Assembly: GCF_900114535.1 (NCBI RefSeq) | Contig: NZ_FOTK01000012.1 | Coordinates: 62,001 to 126,000, forward strand | Length of the DNA: 64,000 bases | From: Methylobacterium pseudosasicola | GTDB lineage: Bacteria; Pseudomonadota; Alphaproteobacteria; Rhizobiales; Beijerinckiaceae | Direction: 5' to 3' | Shown: piece by piece, positions 45,840 to 56,408 of the stretch | Position numbering within the stretch: the first letter of the stretch is position 1 | How the letters are laid out: every line of letters starts with the position of its first letter | The notes under the pieces: generated by a model | What the model saw: the letters and a program-made list of their open reading frames with translations, nothing else | Told to the model about the DNA's origin: nothing | Database searches by the model: none | Translations under genes and position numbers: made by a program

Positions 45840-46916
45840 GTGCCCCATTGCACCGTCACCGAGGCCATCGCGGCCTTCGCCCGCGGCGAGATCGTGGTCG
45901 TTACCGACGATGACGATCGCGAGAACGAGGGCGACCTCGTCGTCGCGGCCTCCCTCTGCACGCCGGAGAAGATGGCGTTCATCATCCGCAACACCTGCGG
46001 CATCGTCTGCGCGCCGATCACCCAGGACGAGGCGCGGCGGCTGCACCTCGACCCGATGGTGGCGTCGAACGATGCGCCGCTCGGCACCGCCTTCACGGTC
46101 ACGGTCGACGTGAAGCACGGTCTGACCACCGGCATCTCCGCAGAGCAGCGCTGCAACACGGTGCGGGCGCTCGCCAACGGCAATATGGGCGCCGGCGATT
46201 TCGTCCGCCCCGGCCACGTCTTCCCGCTGATCGCCCGCGACGGCGGCGTGCTGATGCGCTCGGGCCATACCGAAGCCGCCGTAGACCTGTGCAAGCTCGC
46301 CGAGCTGCCCCCCGTCGGCGTGATCTGCGAGCTCGCCAACGACGACGGCAACGTGATGAAGGGGCCGCAGATCGAGGCCTTCTCCGAGACGCATGGGCTG
46401 AAGCGCGTCTCGGTGGCCGACCTGATCGCCTACCGGCAGGCCCGCGACCGGCTGGTCGAGCGGGTCGGGCATTTCACCGTCCAGTCCAACCACGGCGAGG
46501 TGACCGCCTACGCGTTCTCGACCCCGTTCGAGGCGATCCAGCAATTCGCCTTCGTGATGGGCGAGATCGGCGATGGCCGGGACGTGCTGGTGCGGCTGCA
46601 CCGCTCCAATGTCGCCGCCGACGTGATCGGCGGCGGCAAGCAGATCGACGCGGTGCTCAAGCGCTTCGCATCCGCCGGCCGCGGGGTGCTGGTCTATCTG
46701 CGCGACGGCACCGCGGGTGTCCCGCTGAAGAGCACCAAGGAGGAGGGGACGGAGGCCGTGCGCGCCCGCCAGTGGCGCGAGGTCGGCCTCGGCGCCCAGA
46801 TCCTGCGCGACCTCGGCGTCGTCTCGATCCGTAACCTGGCGACCTCGGCCCGCTCCTATGTCGGCCTCTCGGGCTTCGGCATCGAGCTTCTGGGCGACGA
46901 GCCGCTCGAGGGGTAA
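45840..46916 (+). CDS. ribB: 3,4-dihydroxy-2-butanone 4-phosphate synthase with degenerate GTP cyclohydrolase II-like tail (RibBX)
   Basis: A 358-residue protein for riboflavin synthesis. Residues 1-200 are a complete RibB: VVVTDDDDRENEGDLVVAAS, AGDFVRPGHVFPLIARDGG and LMRSGHTEAAVDLCKLAEL. The remainder resembles GTP cyclohydrolase II but the zinc cysteines are missing: where RibA has a cluster of Cys after LVRxH, this has LVRLHRSNVAADVIGGG. This is the RibBX arrangement described in Proteobacteria, so GTP cyclohydrolase activity must come from another gene. GTG start with GAGAGAG upstream. Confidence 0.88.
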   Translation: MPHCTVTEAIAAFARGEIVVVTDDDDRENEGDLVVAASLCTPEKMAFIIRNTCGIVCAPITQDEARRLHLDPMVASNDAPLGTAFTVTVDVKHGLTTGISAEQRCNTVRALANGNMGAGDFVRPGHVFPLIARDGGVLMRSGHTEAAVDLCKLAELPPVGVICELANDDGNVMKGPQIEAFSETHGLKRVSVADLIAYRQARDRLVERVGHFTVQSNHGEVTAYAFSTPFEAIQQFAFVMGEIGDGRDVLVRLHRSNVAADVIGGGKQIDAVLKRFASAGRGVLVYLRDGTAGVPLKSTKEEGTEAVRARQWREVGLGAQILRDLGVVSIRNLATSARSYVGLSGFGIELLGDEPLEG

Positions 46917-46920
46917 CTCG

Positions 46921-47547
46921 TCAGGCCCGGCGCGCGACGGTCCAGACCGCCGCGCCCGCCATGATGGCGGCCGCGCTCCGGTTCAGCCGGGCGCGGAAGA
47001 CCGGTTTCTGCAGCGAATCCCGCGCCCGGGCCGCCAGGGCGGCGTAGGGCGTCACCACCGCCGCCAGCACCAGCGCTGTCAGTCCGACGAGAACGCCGAA
47101 GTCGGCCGCCGTGACGGTCCTGAGGTCGACGATCGTGGGCAGCACGGCGAGGTAGAACACGATCGTCTTCGGGTTGGCCAGGGTGACGGTGATCCCCGAG
47201 AGGAAGCTCGCGAACGGCCGATCCGCGGGGCCGCCCTCGATCCGATCGGTCTGTCCCGCCGAGCGCCACAAACGCACCGCCAGGTAAGCCAGATAGAGGC
47301 CGGCACAGAGCCGGACGACGACGAAGACTTCGCCCAACGTCTCCGCGATCAAGGCAAGCCCGAAGACTGCGGCGGACAGGAATATCAGATCCCCCAGGAT
47401 CAGCCCCACCGAGAAGGCCATGGCGGCCCGGAAACCCGAACTGAGCGCTCGCGCGACCAGAGCGATGATCCCCGGTCCCGGGACCGCCGCGGCGATGCCG
47501 AGCGCCAGCGCGTAGGTCAGAAAGCCGGCCAACGTCATCGACCGCAT
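46921..47547 (-). CDS. LysE family amino-acid exporter
   Basis: A 208-residue exporter with about six helices. AAVPGPGIIALVARALSSGF is the diagnostic PGP segment in helix 1, GLILGDLIFLSAAVFGL follows, and GITVTLANPKTIVFYLAVLP is the conserved NPK motif. These proteins export lysine, threonine, homoserine lactone or similar. Two in-frame starts (47547, 47538) differ by three codons. Converges on ribBX with four bases between. Confidence 0.87.
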   Translation of the reverse strand: MRSMTLAGFLTYALALGIAAAVPGPGIIALVARALSSGFRAAMAFSVGLILGDLIFLSAAVFGLALIAETLGEVFVVVRLCAGLYLAYLAVRLWRSAGQTDRIEGGPADRPFASFLSGITVTLANPKTIVFYLAVLPTIVDLRTVTAADFGVLVGLTALVLAAVVTPYAALAARARDSLQKPVFRARLNRSAAAIMAGAAVWTVARRA

Positions 47548-47698
47548 CCGAATCTGACCGAAGGCCCGACGCTCTCAAGCCGATGTATCCACGGGGGAAG
47601 ACGCAGCGTTTCACGGGCGGCACGTGTCCGATCGATTCTGACCCCACCGATCATGCCGCTGATCGCACCGCCCGCAAGCCGAATCCGATCGCCGTGCA

Positions 47699-48628
47699 TC
47701 ACCGCCCCATCAACGCGTCCACATGCGCGGAGACGGATTTGGACAGCCCCTCCAGGCTGTAGCCGCCCTCCAGCACCGAGACGATCCGGCCGCCGGCGCA
47801 GCGCTCGGCCAGCTCCATCAGCTTGCGGGTCGCCCAGCCGAAATCTTCCGCTTCGAGCCGGAGGTTCGCCAGAGGGTCCAGGCGGTGAGCATCGAAACCC
47901 GCTGAGATCACGATCACATCGGGTCGAAACGTCTCCAAGCGCGACAGGATGCCGGCCTCGAACGCCTCGCGGAACACCTCGCCGTCGTCGTTGGGCCGCA
48001 GCGGCACGTTGACGATCGTGTCCTTCTCGCCCCGCTCGGAGGCGGCGCCGCTGCCCGGGAACAGCGGCATCTGGTGCGTCGAAGCGTAGAGCACGCTGGC
48101 GTCGTCCCAAAAAATGTCCTGGCTGCCATTGCCGTGGTGGACGTCCCAGTCGACCAAAGCGACGCGCTCGGCGCCGTGCTTCTCCCGGGCGTAGCGGGCC
48201 GCGATGGCGGCATGGTTGAACAGGCAGAAACCCATGGACCGGGTCCGCTCCGCATGGTGGCCGGGTGGGCGCATCGCCACGAAGGCGTTGCGGCACTCGC
48301 CGGCCATGACCGCGTCGAGGGCGTGGTTGGCCCCGCCGATCGCCCGCAGCGTCGCCTCCAGGCTGCCGGCGGACAGGATCGTGTCGGCGTCGATCCCGAC
48401 CATGCCGTGCTCCGGCACGGCGGCGATTAGCGCGTCCACGTAGTCGCGCGGATGCGCCAGGGTGGCGACCTCGATCTCCGCCCGCGGCGCGGCGACCCGC
48501 ACCAGGCCGGCGAAGCGCTCGTCTTCCAGGGCGCGCTCGATCGCCCGCATCCGCGCCGGCCGCTCCGGATGCCCCTCGGGCACCTCGTGGTCGAAGCTCG
48601 CGGGATGGCTGACGTACAGGGTGGTCAC
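47699..48628 (-). CDS. Histone deacetylase family protein (acetylpolyamine amidohydrolase-like)
   Basis: A 309-residue zinc hydrolase of the HDAC fold, likely class II. The tandem His in MRPPGHHAE (124-125), Zn ligands Asp162 and His164 in DWDVHHGNG, Asp246 in AGFDAH and the late Gly-Gly-Tyr (EGGYSLEGL) are present, so catalysis is expected. Bacterial relatives remove acetyl groups from polyamines, acetoin-like compounds or protein lysines. Start GTG 48628 fits the family N-terminus (TTLYVSHPAS). The frame runs further upstream without support. Confidence 0.87.
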   Translation of the reverse strand: MTTLYVSHPASFDHEVPEGHPERPARMRAIERALEDERFAGLVRVAAPRAEIEVATLAHPRDYVDALIAAVPEHGMVGIDADTILSAGSLEATLRAIGGANHALDAVMAGECRNAFVAMRPPGHHAERTRSMGFCLFNHAAIAARYAREKHGAERVALVDWDVHHGNGSQDIFWDDASVLYASTHQMPLFPGSGAASERGEKDTIVNVPLRPNDDGEVFREAFEAGILSRLETFRPDVIVISAGFDAHRLDPLANLRLEAEDFGWATRKLMELAERCAGGRIVSVLEGGYSLEGLSKSVSAHVDALMGR

Positions 48629-48810
48629 GACGGTCGCTCCCGGATGCGGTCCTGTCGCGCGCCTGCAACAGGAGCCGGCAATGTGCCATGGGCGGAACGC
48701 GCGGACTACGGCGGTGTGCCCGTCCTGATTATGGTTGCTCAAATCTTTCGCGGGACGATTCGCGACCGGGTGGCACGCCCGAGGCCCGGAATCCGTCCGA
48801 GGACAGCCGC

Positions 48811-49389
48811 ATGCGCATCATCCCGCTTATCGCCTGCGCCGTGTTGCTGGCTGGCTGCACGTTCAAAGCCGTGCCGGACCCAAAGATCTCGGCCCGCGAC
48901 GCGGAGTTCATGGCCCTCGTGCCCGAGGCCGAGTTCGACCCGCACTTCGCCCGCTACCAGGTGAGCGACCCGACCGGGAAGCCCCCGGGCACGATCGTCG
49001 TCGAGACCAAGGAGCGGCAGCTCTATCTCGTTCTGCCGGACGGCAAGGCGATCCGCTACGGCGTGTCGGTGGGCGACGAGGCCTATGGCTGGACCGGCAC
49101 CGCCACCGTCGACCGCAAGGCGGAATGGCCGGCCTGGAATCCGCCGGCCGAGATGATCAAGCGCTGGCCCCACGTCCACGCCATGCAGGGCGGCCCGATG
49201 AACCCCCTCGGTGCCCGTGCCCTCTACCTGGCGGATCACGGCAAGGACACGCTCTACCGGATCCACGGCACCAACGAGCCGGAGAAGATCGGGCAGGCGG
49301 TCTCCTCGGGCTGCATCCGCATGCGCAACATCGACGTGGTGGACCTGTTCAACCGCGTGCCCGTGGGGGCCACGGTCATCGTCCGGTAA
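48811..49389 (+). CDS. L,D-transpeptidase (YkuD) lipoprotein
   Basis: A 192-residue exported enzyme. The signal MRIIPLIACAVLLAGC ends in a lipobox with Cys16, so lipid anchoring is likely. The YkuD catalytic motif HGTNEPEKIGQAVSSGCIR covers His152 to Cys168, the nucleophile. It makes 3-3 cross-links in peptidoglycan or attaches proteins. Upstream of ATG 48811 lies GAGGAC. No partner gene adjacent. Confidence 0.9.
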   Translation: MRIIPLIACAVLLAGCTFKAVPDPKISARDAEFMALVPEAEFDPHFARYQVSDPTGKPPGTIVVETKERQLYLVLPDGKAIRYGVSVGDEAYGWTGTATVDRKAEWPAWNPPAEMIKRWPHVHAMQGGPMNPLGARALYLADHGKDTLYRIHGTNEPEKIGQAVSSGCIRMRNIDVVDLFNRVPVGATVIVR

Positions 49390-49551
49390 CGCAACTGATC
49401 AACGTCCCAATAAGCCTGCTTGCTCGGTCCGTGTTTACCTGAACTTCCGTTCAGATCTTGCCGTTAACTTCCGGCAGGGGTGCCGTCCCGTAAGTTCAAA
49501 TCACACCGGGACAAGCACCGACCACAGCAAAGGTCGGAGGAGCAGGCAGCC

Positions 49552-49992
49552 ATGACCATGATCTCCGTTCAACAGTTCTGCAACCATGCCGTTTCGACGG
49601 GCACGATCAGCGCCGAGGACCTGCTGGTCCTCAAGCGCGAGGTGCTGCCGGAGGGGATCATGAGCCGCGACGAGGCGGACATGCTGATCGCCCTGGAGCG
49701 CGCGGTGATCGGCTCCGACGATTTCGCCGACTTCCTGGTCGCCTCGGTGGTCGACTTCGCCGTGTGGGGCCTGCGCCCGACCGGCTACATCGACCGCGAG
49801 GTCGCCGCCTGGCTCGCCGGCTCGCTCACCGGCCGCGACGGCCCGAGCCCGGTCGGCGCCCGGATCGCCATGGAGATCGTTCGCGAGGCGCAGGGCAGCG
49901 CCGAGGCCCTGATGGCCTTCGCCCTCGACGCCAACCGTTGGACCCGCGAGGCGAGCCAAGCTCCGCGCGTCACCTTCGCCCTGGCGGCATGA
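49552..49992 (+). CDS. Unknown soluble protein
   Basis: A 146-residue protein, unrecognised. Mostly helical, no signal or membrane helix. Notable segments are RDEADMLIALERAVIGSDDFA and a central ADFLVASVVDFAVWGLRPTG, which is hydrophobic for a soluble protein. GGAGGAG precedes ATG 49552 and decides the start. Ahead of it, CTGAAC/GTTCAG (49438-49453) forms a small 6-bp hairpin. It is followed by the carboxylase gene on the same strand, 100 bases away. Confidence 0.6.
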   Translation: MTMISVQQFCNHAVSTGTISAEDLLVLKREVLPEGIMSRDEADMLIALERAVIGSDDFADFLVASVVDFAVWGLRPTGYIDREVAAWLAGSLTGRDGPSPVGARIAMEIVREAQGSAEALMAFALDANRWTREASQAPRVTFALAA

Positions 49993-50092
49993 GCCTAAGA
50001 CCAAGGCGCAGCTTCCGTCTGCGGCGCAACTGATCTATCGGGACAGTCAAGCCGGTGTGCAATCCGGCGATCTCGAGAGCGATGCGCCAGCG

Positions 50093-52096
<2,004 letters not shown>

Positions 52097-52112
52097 TCGT
52101 CGCGCGTTCGTC

Positions 52113-52343
52113 GTGAGTGCGGTTCACAACGAGCAGACGAAGCTGCTGGCCACTGCGCTGAACAACATCGCGGTGGCCTACGTCGTCATCGGTTTTGTGA
52201 CACCGATGACGGCTGCGAGTTTCGGGATCGCCAACGCGCCTATCTTGCAACTCGACCGAGCGATCTTCACGGTGGTTTGGTTATGCACCGGCGCGGCACT
52301 ACATTATGGTGCGAGGCGTTGCCTGCGGAGCCTGAAGCCATGA
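52113..52343 (+). CDS. Small two-helix membrane protein, unknown
   Basis: A 76-residue protein with GTG start. Hydrophobic segments lie at about 16-32 (NNIAVAYVVIGFVTPM) and 46-62 (RAIFTVVWLCTGAALHYGAR), with short polar ends. The stop overlaps the start of the next small gene (ATGA). Family not recognised. The setting, two tiny overlapping membrane proteins after a carboxylase gene, suggests they form a unit. Confidence 0.45.
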   Translation: MSAVHNEQTKLLATALNNIAVAYVVIGFVTPMTAASFGIANAPILQLDRAIFTVVWLCTGAALHYGARRCLRSLKP

Positions 52344-52462
52344 ACTACGATTGGCTTTTCATCACGTTCGGTATCCCGGCGATCACACTCGCCATGGCGT
52401 ATGCAGCCGTCCGCGCGAATGAACGTTCGGCGCGCCGGCTCGATCATCCGCCCGGGGAGTGA
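52340..52462 (+). CDS. Tiny single-helix membrane protein, unknown
   Basis: A 40-residue protein, too short for ordinary gene calls. MNYDWLFITFGIPAITLAMA is one membrane helix, followed by a basic tail (RANERSARRLDHPPGE). Start overlaps the previous stop by four bases. Nothing else supports function. Confidence 0.4.
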   Translation: MNYDWLFITFGIPAITLAMAYAAVRANERSARRLDHPPGE

Positions 52463-52499
52463 TCCGTCTGGCGGCATCCCAGACGCATTCAACGCAAGC

Positions 52500-52931
52500 A
52501 TGCCCCTCTACTTCGCCTACGGCGCGAACATGGATGCCGCCGCGATGGCCCTGCGCTGCCCGGTCTCGCGGCTGATCGGCGGTGGGCGGCTGCCGGGGCA
52601 TCGCTTCATCATCATGCGCGAGGGCTACGCCTCGGTGGTTCGGGATTCCGCCCGCGCCGTCCATGGCGTCCTGTGGGAGCTGGCCCTCGACGACATCCCG
52701 GCCCTCGACCGCTACGAGGGCGTCGCCGGCGGCCTCTACGCCAAGGCGACGCTGCCGGTGACGACCGCCGGCGGGGTCAAGCGCGCCCTGATCTATCTCG
52801 GACGCTCCACCGCACCGGGCCGGCCGCGGCCGGGTTACCTCGACGCCGTGCTGGACGCCGCGCGTGCCGCGCAGCTGCCGCCCGCCTATATCCGCGAACT
52901 CAGTACCTGGATGCGTGGTCCGCCCGCCTGA
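52500..52931 (+). CDS. Gamma-glutamylcyclotransferase-like protein
   Basis: A 143-residue GGCT-fold protein. YFAYGANMDAAAMALRCP is the substrate loop and the catalytic Glu is in LDRYEGVAGGLYA. Members cyclise gamma-glutamyl groups or act on amine-linked glutamyl peptides; many bacterial copies are uncharacterised. Start ATG 52500 fits the family. It follows the tiny gene by 37 bases. Confidence 0.8.
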   Translation: MPLYFAYGANMDAAAMALRCPVSRLIGGGRLPGHRFIIMREGYASVVRDSARAVHGVLWELALDDIPALDRYEGVAGGLYAKATLPVTTAGGVKRALIYLGRSTAPGRPRPGYLDAVLDAARAAQLPPAYIRELSTWMRGPPA

Positions 52932-53075
52932 ACGCCCGGCAACTGGTACGCAACCTGCTTGCTCGCGATCGACCGGGGCGGCGACACCATCCTGCGCCCC
53001 GGCCAGCTGTCGTGATTGCGCAGCGTGCCATTCGGTCAACGGCGATCGGCGGCCGCGTGCGCGGGAGAGGTTTGC

Positions 53076-53924
53076 ATGTCCTATCTGGCGCCCGCCGATT
53101 TCGTGAAGAAGGCCGTCGATGCCGGTGAATCGAAGGTCTTCATGGCCACCAAAGACACGTTCATCCGGGCCTACATGGCCGGCGCGATCCTGGCGCTCGC
53201 CGCCGCCTTCGCGGTGACCATCAACCAGACCACCGGCCAGCCGCTGGTCGGCGCGCTGTTGTTCCCGGTCGGCTTCTCGATGCTGTACCTGCTGGGCTAC
53301 GACCTGTTCACCGGCGTCTGCGTGCTCACGCCGCTCGCCCTGATCGACAAGCGCCCCGGCGTCACCGTGGCCGGCATCGCCCGCAACTGGACCCTGGTGT
53401 TCTTCGGCAACTTCGCCGGCGCGCTCACCACCGCCCTCATGATGGCGATCGTCTTCACCTTCGGCTTCGCCACCGAGCCGAACGCGGTTGGCAAGGCGAT
53501 TGCCGGCATCGGTGAGGCCCGCACCCTCGGCTACGAGAAGTACGGCGCCGCCGGCATGCTGACGCTTTTCGTGCGCGCCATGATGTGCAACTGGATGGTC
53601 TCCACCGGCGTCATCGGCGCGATGCTGTCCACCTCGGTCCCCGGCAAGGTGATCGCCATGTGGATGCCGATCACGGTGTTCTTCTTCATGACCTTCGAGC
53701 ACTCGGTCGTGAACATGTTCCTGTTCCCGTCGGCGATCCTGATGGGCGGCCACCTGACCGTCATGGACTATCTGCTGTGGAACGAGATCCCGACGCTGCT
53801 CGGCAACATCGTCGGCGGCCTCGCCTTCACCGGCCTGATGCTCTACTCGACCCACGTTCGCACCGGCGAGACGCGCTCGGCCCCCGTGGGCGCCGGTGTC
53901 CGTCGCCCGATGGCGGCCGAATAA
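53076..53924 (+). CDS. Formate/nitrite transporter family channel
   Basis: A 282-residue six-helix FNT protein, a pentameric channel for small anions. MSYLAPADFVKKAVDAGESK is the usual amphipathic N-terminus. FVRAMMCNWMVSTGV and the central His in FEHSVVNMFLFPSA match formate channels. KVIAMWMPITVFFFMTFEHS precedes that His. GGGAGAGG lies before ATG 53076. Formate is a plausible substrate because the genome handles oxalate and C1 compounds, but nitrite cannot be excluded. Confidence 0.88.
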   Translation: MSYLAPADFVKKAVDAGESKVFMATKDTFIRAYMAGAILALAAAFAVTINQTTGQPLVGALLFPVGFSMLYLLGYDLFTGVCVLTPLALIDKRPGVTVAGIARNWTLVFFGNFAGALTTALMMAIVFTFGFATEPNAVGKAIAGIGEARTLGYEKYGAAGMLTLFVRAMMCNWMVSTGVIGAMLSTSVPGKVIAMWMPITVFFFMTFEHSVVNMFLFPSAILMGGHLTVMDYLLWNEIPTLLGNIVGGLAFTGLMLYSTHVRTGETRSAPVGAGVRRPMAAE

Positions 53925-53979
53925 GAGGCTGGCGGCTCGCGCGATATCGCGCGGGCCTTTGGGGGACGGTGCCTATCTC

Positions 53980-54264
53980 GTGAGCACGCTGCGCACCGTC
54001 TCCGTCATCATCCAGGGACGCGTCCAGGGCGTCTCCTACCGGGCCTGGACCCAGGCCGAAGCGCGGGCGCGCGGTCTGTCCGGCTTCGTGTGCAACCGCG
54101 ATGACGGCTCCGTCGAGGCCCTGTTCAGCGGCCCGGCGGAGATCGTCGATCAGATGGTGGCCCTATGCCGGGCGGGACCGCCCGGCGCCCGGGTTTCCGA
54201 TGTCGCCGTGCACGAGGGCGGCGATCCGCCGGATTCGGACCGGTTCGAGATCCTGCGCGGTTGA
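53980..54264 (+). CDS. acyP: Acylphosphatase
   Basis: A 94-residue enzyme that hydrolyses acyl phosphates. GRVQGVSYRAW carries Arg21 and GFVCNRDDGSVEALF carries Asn39, the catalytic pair. The GTG start is inferred from the family N-terminus. Length is typical. Confidence 0.9.
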   Translation: MSTLRTVSVIIQGRVQGVSYRAWTQAEARARGLSGFVCNRDDGSVEALFSGPAEIVDQMVALCRAGPPGARVSDVAVHEGGDPPDSDRFEILRG

Positions 54265-54361
54265 CCGGGCCTGAGGCGGCACAACGGGTTCTGCGGGGCA
54301 GCTACGACTGGTATGGCCCCTCGGGCCGTTTCCCTGGTCCGCTCCTCGCGCTCCCGAGCCC

Positions 54362-55123
54362 ATGACCGACCTGACCGCAGGCAGCGCCGCCTTCTCGCCT
54401 CTCGATCTCGGGGCGCTGGCGTATTTCATCCTCGCCTGGGTCGCCTACGGCCTGTCGGTCGGCCGCCTGCGCGGGCGCATGATCTCGCTGAGCCAGATCA
54501 TGAATGTCCACCGGTCCAACTGGGCCAGGCAGATCATCGGGCGCGAGAACCGGGTGGTCGACACGCAGATCAACGCGTCGCTCCAGAACGGCACCGCCTT
54601 CTTCGCCTCGACCTCGCTGATCGCACTGGGCTCGGTGCTGACGCTGTCGCGCTCCGGCGACGACGTGCTCAACCTGTTCGCGACGCTGCCGTTCGGGACG
54701 ATGGCGAACCGCACGACCTGGGAGCTGAAGGTCGCCGGCCTCGCGGTGGTGTTCGTCTACGCGTTCTTTAAATTCGCCTGGGCCTACCGACTGTTCAATT
54801 ACGCGGCGATCCTGCTCGGCGCGGTGCCGCCGAAGGGCTCGGGCGTTAGCGACATCGAGATGATGCGCGCCGTCCGCCGGCTCGCGGCGATGAATGTCAG
54901 CGCCGGACGACACTTCGCCCGGGGGCAGCGGGCATTCTTCTTCGCGCTCGCCTATCTCGGATGGTTCATCAGCCCGTATGTGCTGATCGCCTCGACAAGT
55001 GCCGTCGTCGTCATCATGTGGCGTCGACAGTTCGCCTCGGAGATCCGCAAGGCGCTGCTGGAGGCCGGTGAAGGGCCGCACGAGGGTCCGCTCCTGGCCC
55101 CCGCCGAGGAGGCACGGACATGA
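54362..55123 (+). CDS. DUF599 family membrane protein
   Basis: A 253-residue inner-membrane protein with about four helices (FSPLDLGALAYFILAWVAYG, FASTSLIALGSVLTL, VAGLAVVFVYAFFKFAWAY, FFFALAYLGWFISPYVLIAS). The NRVVDTQINASLQNGTAFFA and YRLFNYAAILLGAVP segments match DUF599. Function unknown. The stop overlaps the start of the next gene by four bases (ATGA), so the two are probably co-translated. Confidence 0.83.
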   Translation: MTDLTAGSAAFSPLDLGALAYFILAWVAYGLSVGRLRGRMISLSQIMNVHRSNWARQIIGRENRVVDTQINASLQNGTAFFASTSLIALGSVLTLSRSGDDVLNLFATLPFGTMANRTTWELKVAGLAVVFVYAFFKFAWAYRLFNYAAILLGAVPPKGSGVSDIEMMRAVRRLAAMNVSAGRHFARGQRAFFFALAYLGWFISPYVLIASTSAVVVIMWRRQFASEIRKALLEAGEGPHEGPLLAPAEEART

Positions 55124-55428
55124 ACACGACCAAGGCGGACGAGGCGGCGATCGAGGAGACCCTGCTCAGCCTCGTGGCCGAGCGCGGCGCCGGCAAGACC
55201 ATCTGCCCCTCCGAGGTCGCCCGTGCCCTGGGCGGCCCACATCCAGACGGGTGGGGTCCGCTGATGCAGCCAGTGCGCCGGGTCGCAGTGCGGCTCGCCC
55301 ATGCCGGCCGGGTCGCGATCCTGCGCAAGGGCAAGCCGGTCGATCCGGACGATTTCCGGGGCATCTACCGGCTGGCGCTACCGGGCGCGGTCACCGGCTC
55401 CGGCCCCGGCAGCCAATCCGGCGTGTAG
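55120..55428 (+). CDS. DUF3253 domain protein
   Basis: A 102-residue small winged-helix-like protein. TICPSEVARALGG, WGPLMQPVRRVAVRLAHAG and ILRKGKPVDPDDFRGIYRL are the family pattern. Function unknown; the helical fold suggests nucleic acid or protein binding. It overlaps the DUF599 gene by four bases at its start and the convergent YdcF gene by 64 bases at its end. Confidence 0.8.
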   Translation: MNTTKADEAAIEETLLSLVAERGAGKTICPSEVARALGGPHPDGWGPLMQPVRRVAVRLAHAGRVAILRKGKPVDPDDFRGIYRLALPGAVTGSGPGSQSGV

Positions 55429-56192
55429 CCGGCAAGCCGGTAGACCACGAGGCCGATCCACTCCTTCACAGCCAGATCGAGCTGCAGCAGCCCGTCTGAG
55501 GCGAAGCCCTTGAACCGTGTCGTATCGATCCAGCCCCGGGTGCGGTAATCGACCGGGAAGGCGTCGACCGTGAAGCCGGCCTGCCGGAAGCATCCGATCG
55601 CCCGCGGCATGTGCCAGGCCGAGGTGACCAGCAGCCAGCGCTCGCCCGCCTTCGGCTGGACCAGGGCTGCCGAGAAGGTGGCGTTCTCATAGGTGTTGCG
55701 CGAGCGGTTCTCCAAAATGAGCCGCGAGCGGGGCAAGCCCATCGCGTCGGCTTCACGGCTGACGATGTCCGCCTCGGGTGTTCCGCCTCCGACCACGCCG
55801 CTGCCTCCGCTGAAGACGAGACGCGCCTCCGGAAAGCGGCGGGCGAGGTCGGCGAAATAGATCTGCCTCTCTGCGGCGTCATTGACGACGATCTGCTCGC
55901 GCGCCTCCGACACGCCGGTCATGATCGCACCGCCGAGGACGATGATCCCGGCCGGAGGCGCGCGATCGGCGGCGGCATAGGCCGCGAACCTCTGCTCCAG
56001 GGGCAGCAGGACCAGCGCGGAGAGTGGCGTCAGCCCGCCAAGCAGAAGCCCGAGGAAGCCGAGGGCACCGAACGCGATGCCGGTGGCACGACGGCGCATC
56101 ATCAGAAGAATGAAACCGATCAACCCCATGAGAATGAAGAGATTGGACGGCGTGACCAGGAAGTAGGCTACCTTGGACATGACAAGGAACAT
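55365..56192 (-). CDS. YdcF/ElyC (DUF218) family membrane protein
   Basis: A 275-residue protein with two N-terminal helices and a DUF218 domain. GIIVLGGAIMTG, RLVFSGGSGVVGGG, LENRSRNTYENA and LLVTSAWHMPRAIGCFRQAG are family signatures; relatives affect envelope carbohydrate and peptidoglycan precursor metabolism. Starts at 56192 and 56180 are both in frame. The last 20 codons overlap the DUF3253 gene. Confidence 0.85.
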   Translation of the reverse strand: MFLVMSKVAYFLVTPSNLFILMGLIGFILLMMRRRATGIAFGALGFLGLLLGGLTPLSALVLLPLEQRFAAYAAADRAPPAGIIVLGGAIMTGVSEAREQIVVNDAAERQIYFADLARRFPEARLVFSGGSGVVGGGTPEADIVSREADAMGLPRSRLILENRSRNTYENATFSAALVQPKAGERWLLVTSAWHMPRAIGCFRQAGFTVDAFPVDYRTRGWIDTTRFKGFASDGLLQLDLAVKEWIGLVVYRLAGYTPDWLPGPEPVTAPGSASR

Positions 56193-56408
56193 CGTTCGGC
56201 TCGGCGTTTACCTGACCGGTCTATCTCATTCTCGACCCCATCCTGACAGGCTGCCGCAAAGTAAATCTCGAAAGCGTACTCCAGCCAGGCGTGCGCTTTC
56301 TGGGGAGAACTTTTTCAAGGCCGGTTGCGGAGTCTCAGGATGAGGAAATCTGGAGTCTCCGTCGGTCAGAAGTGGCATTCGACTGGGATCGTACGGTTAA
56401 ATCGGCTT

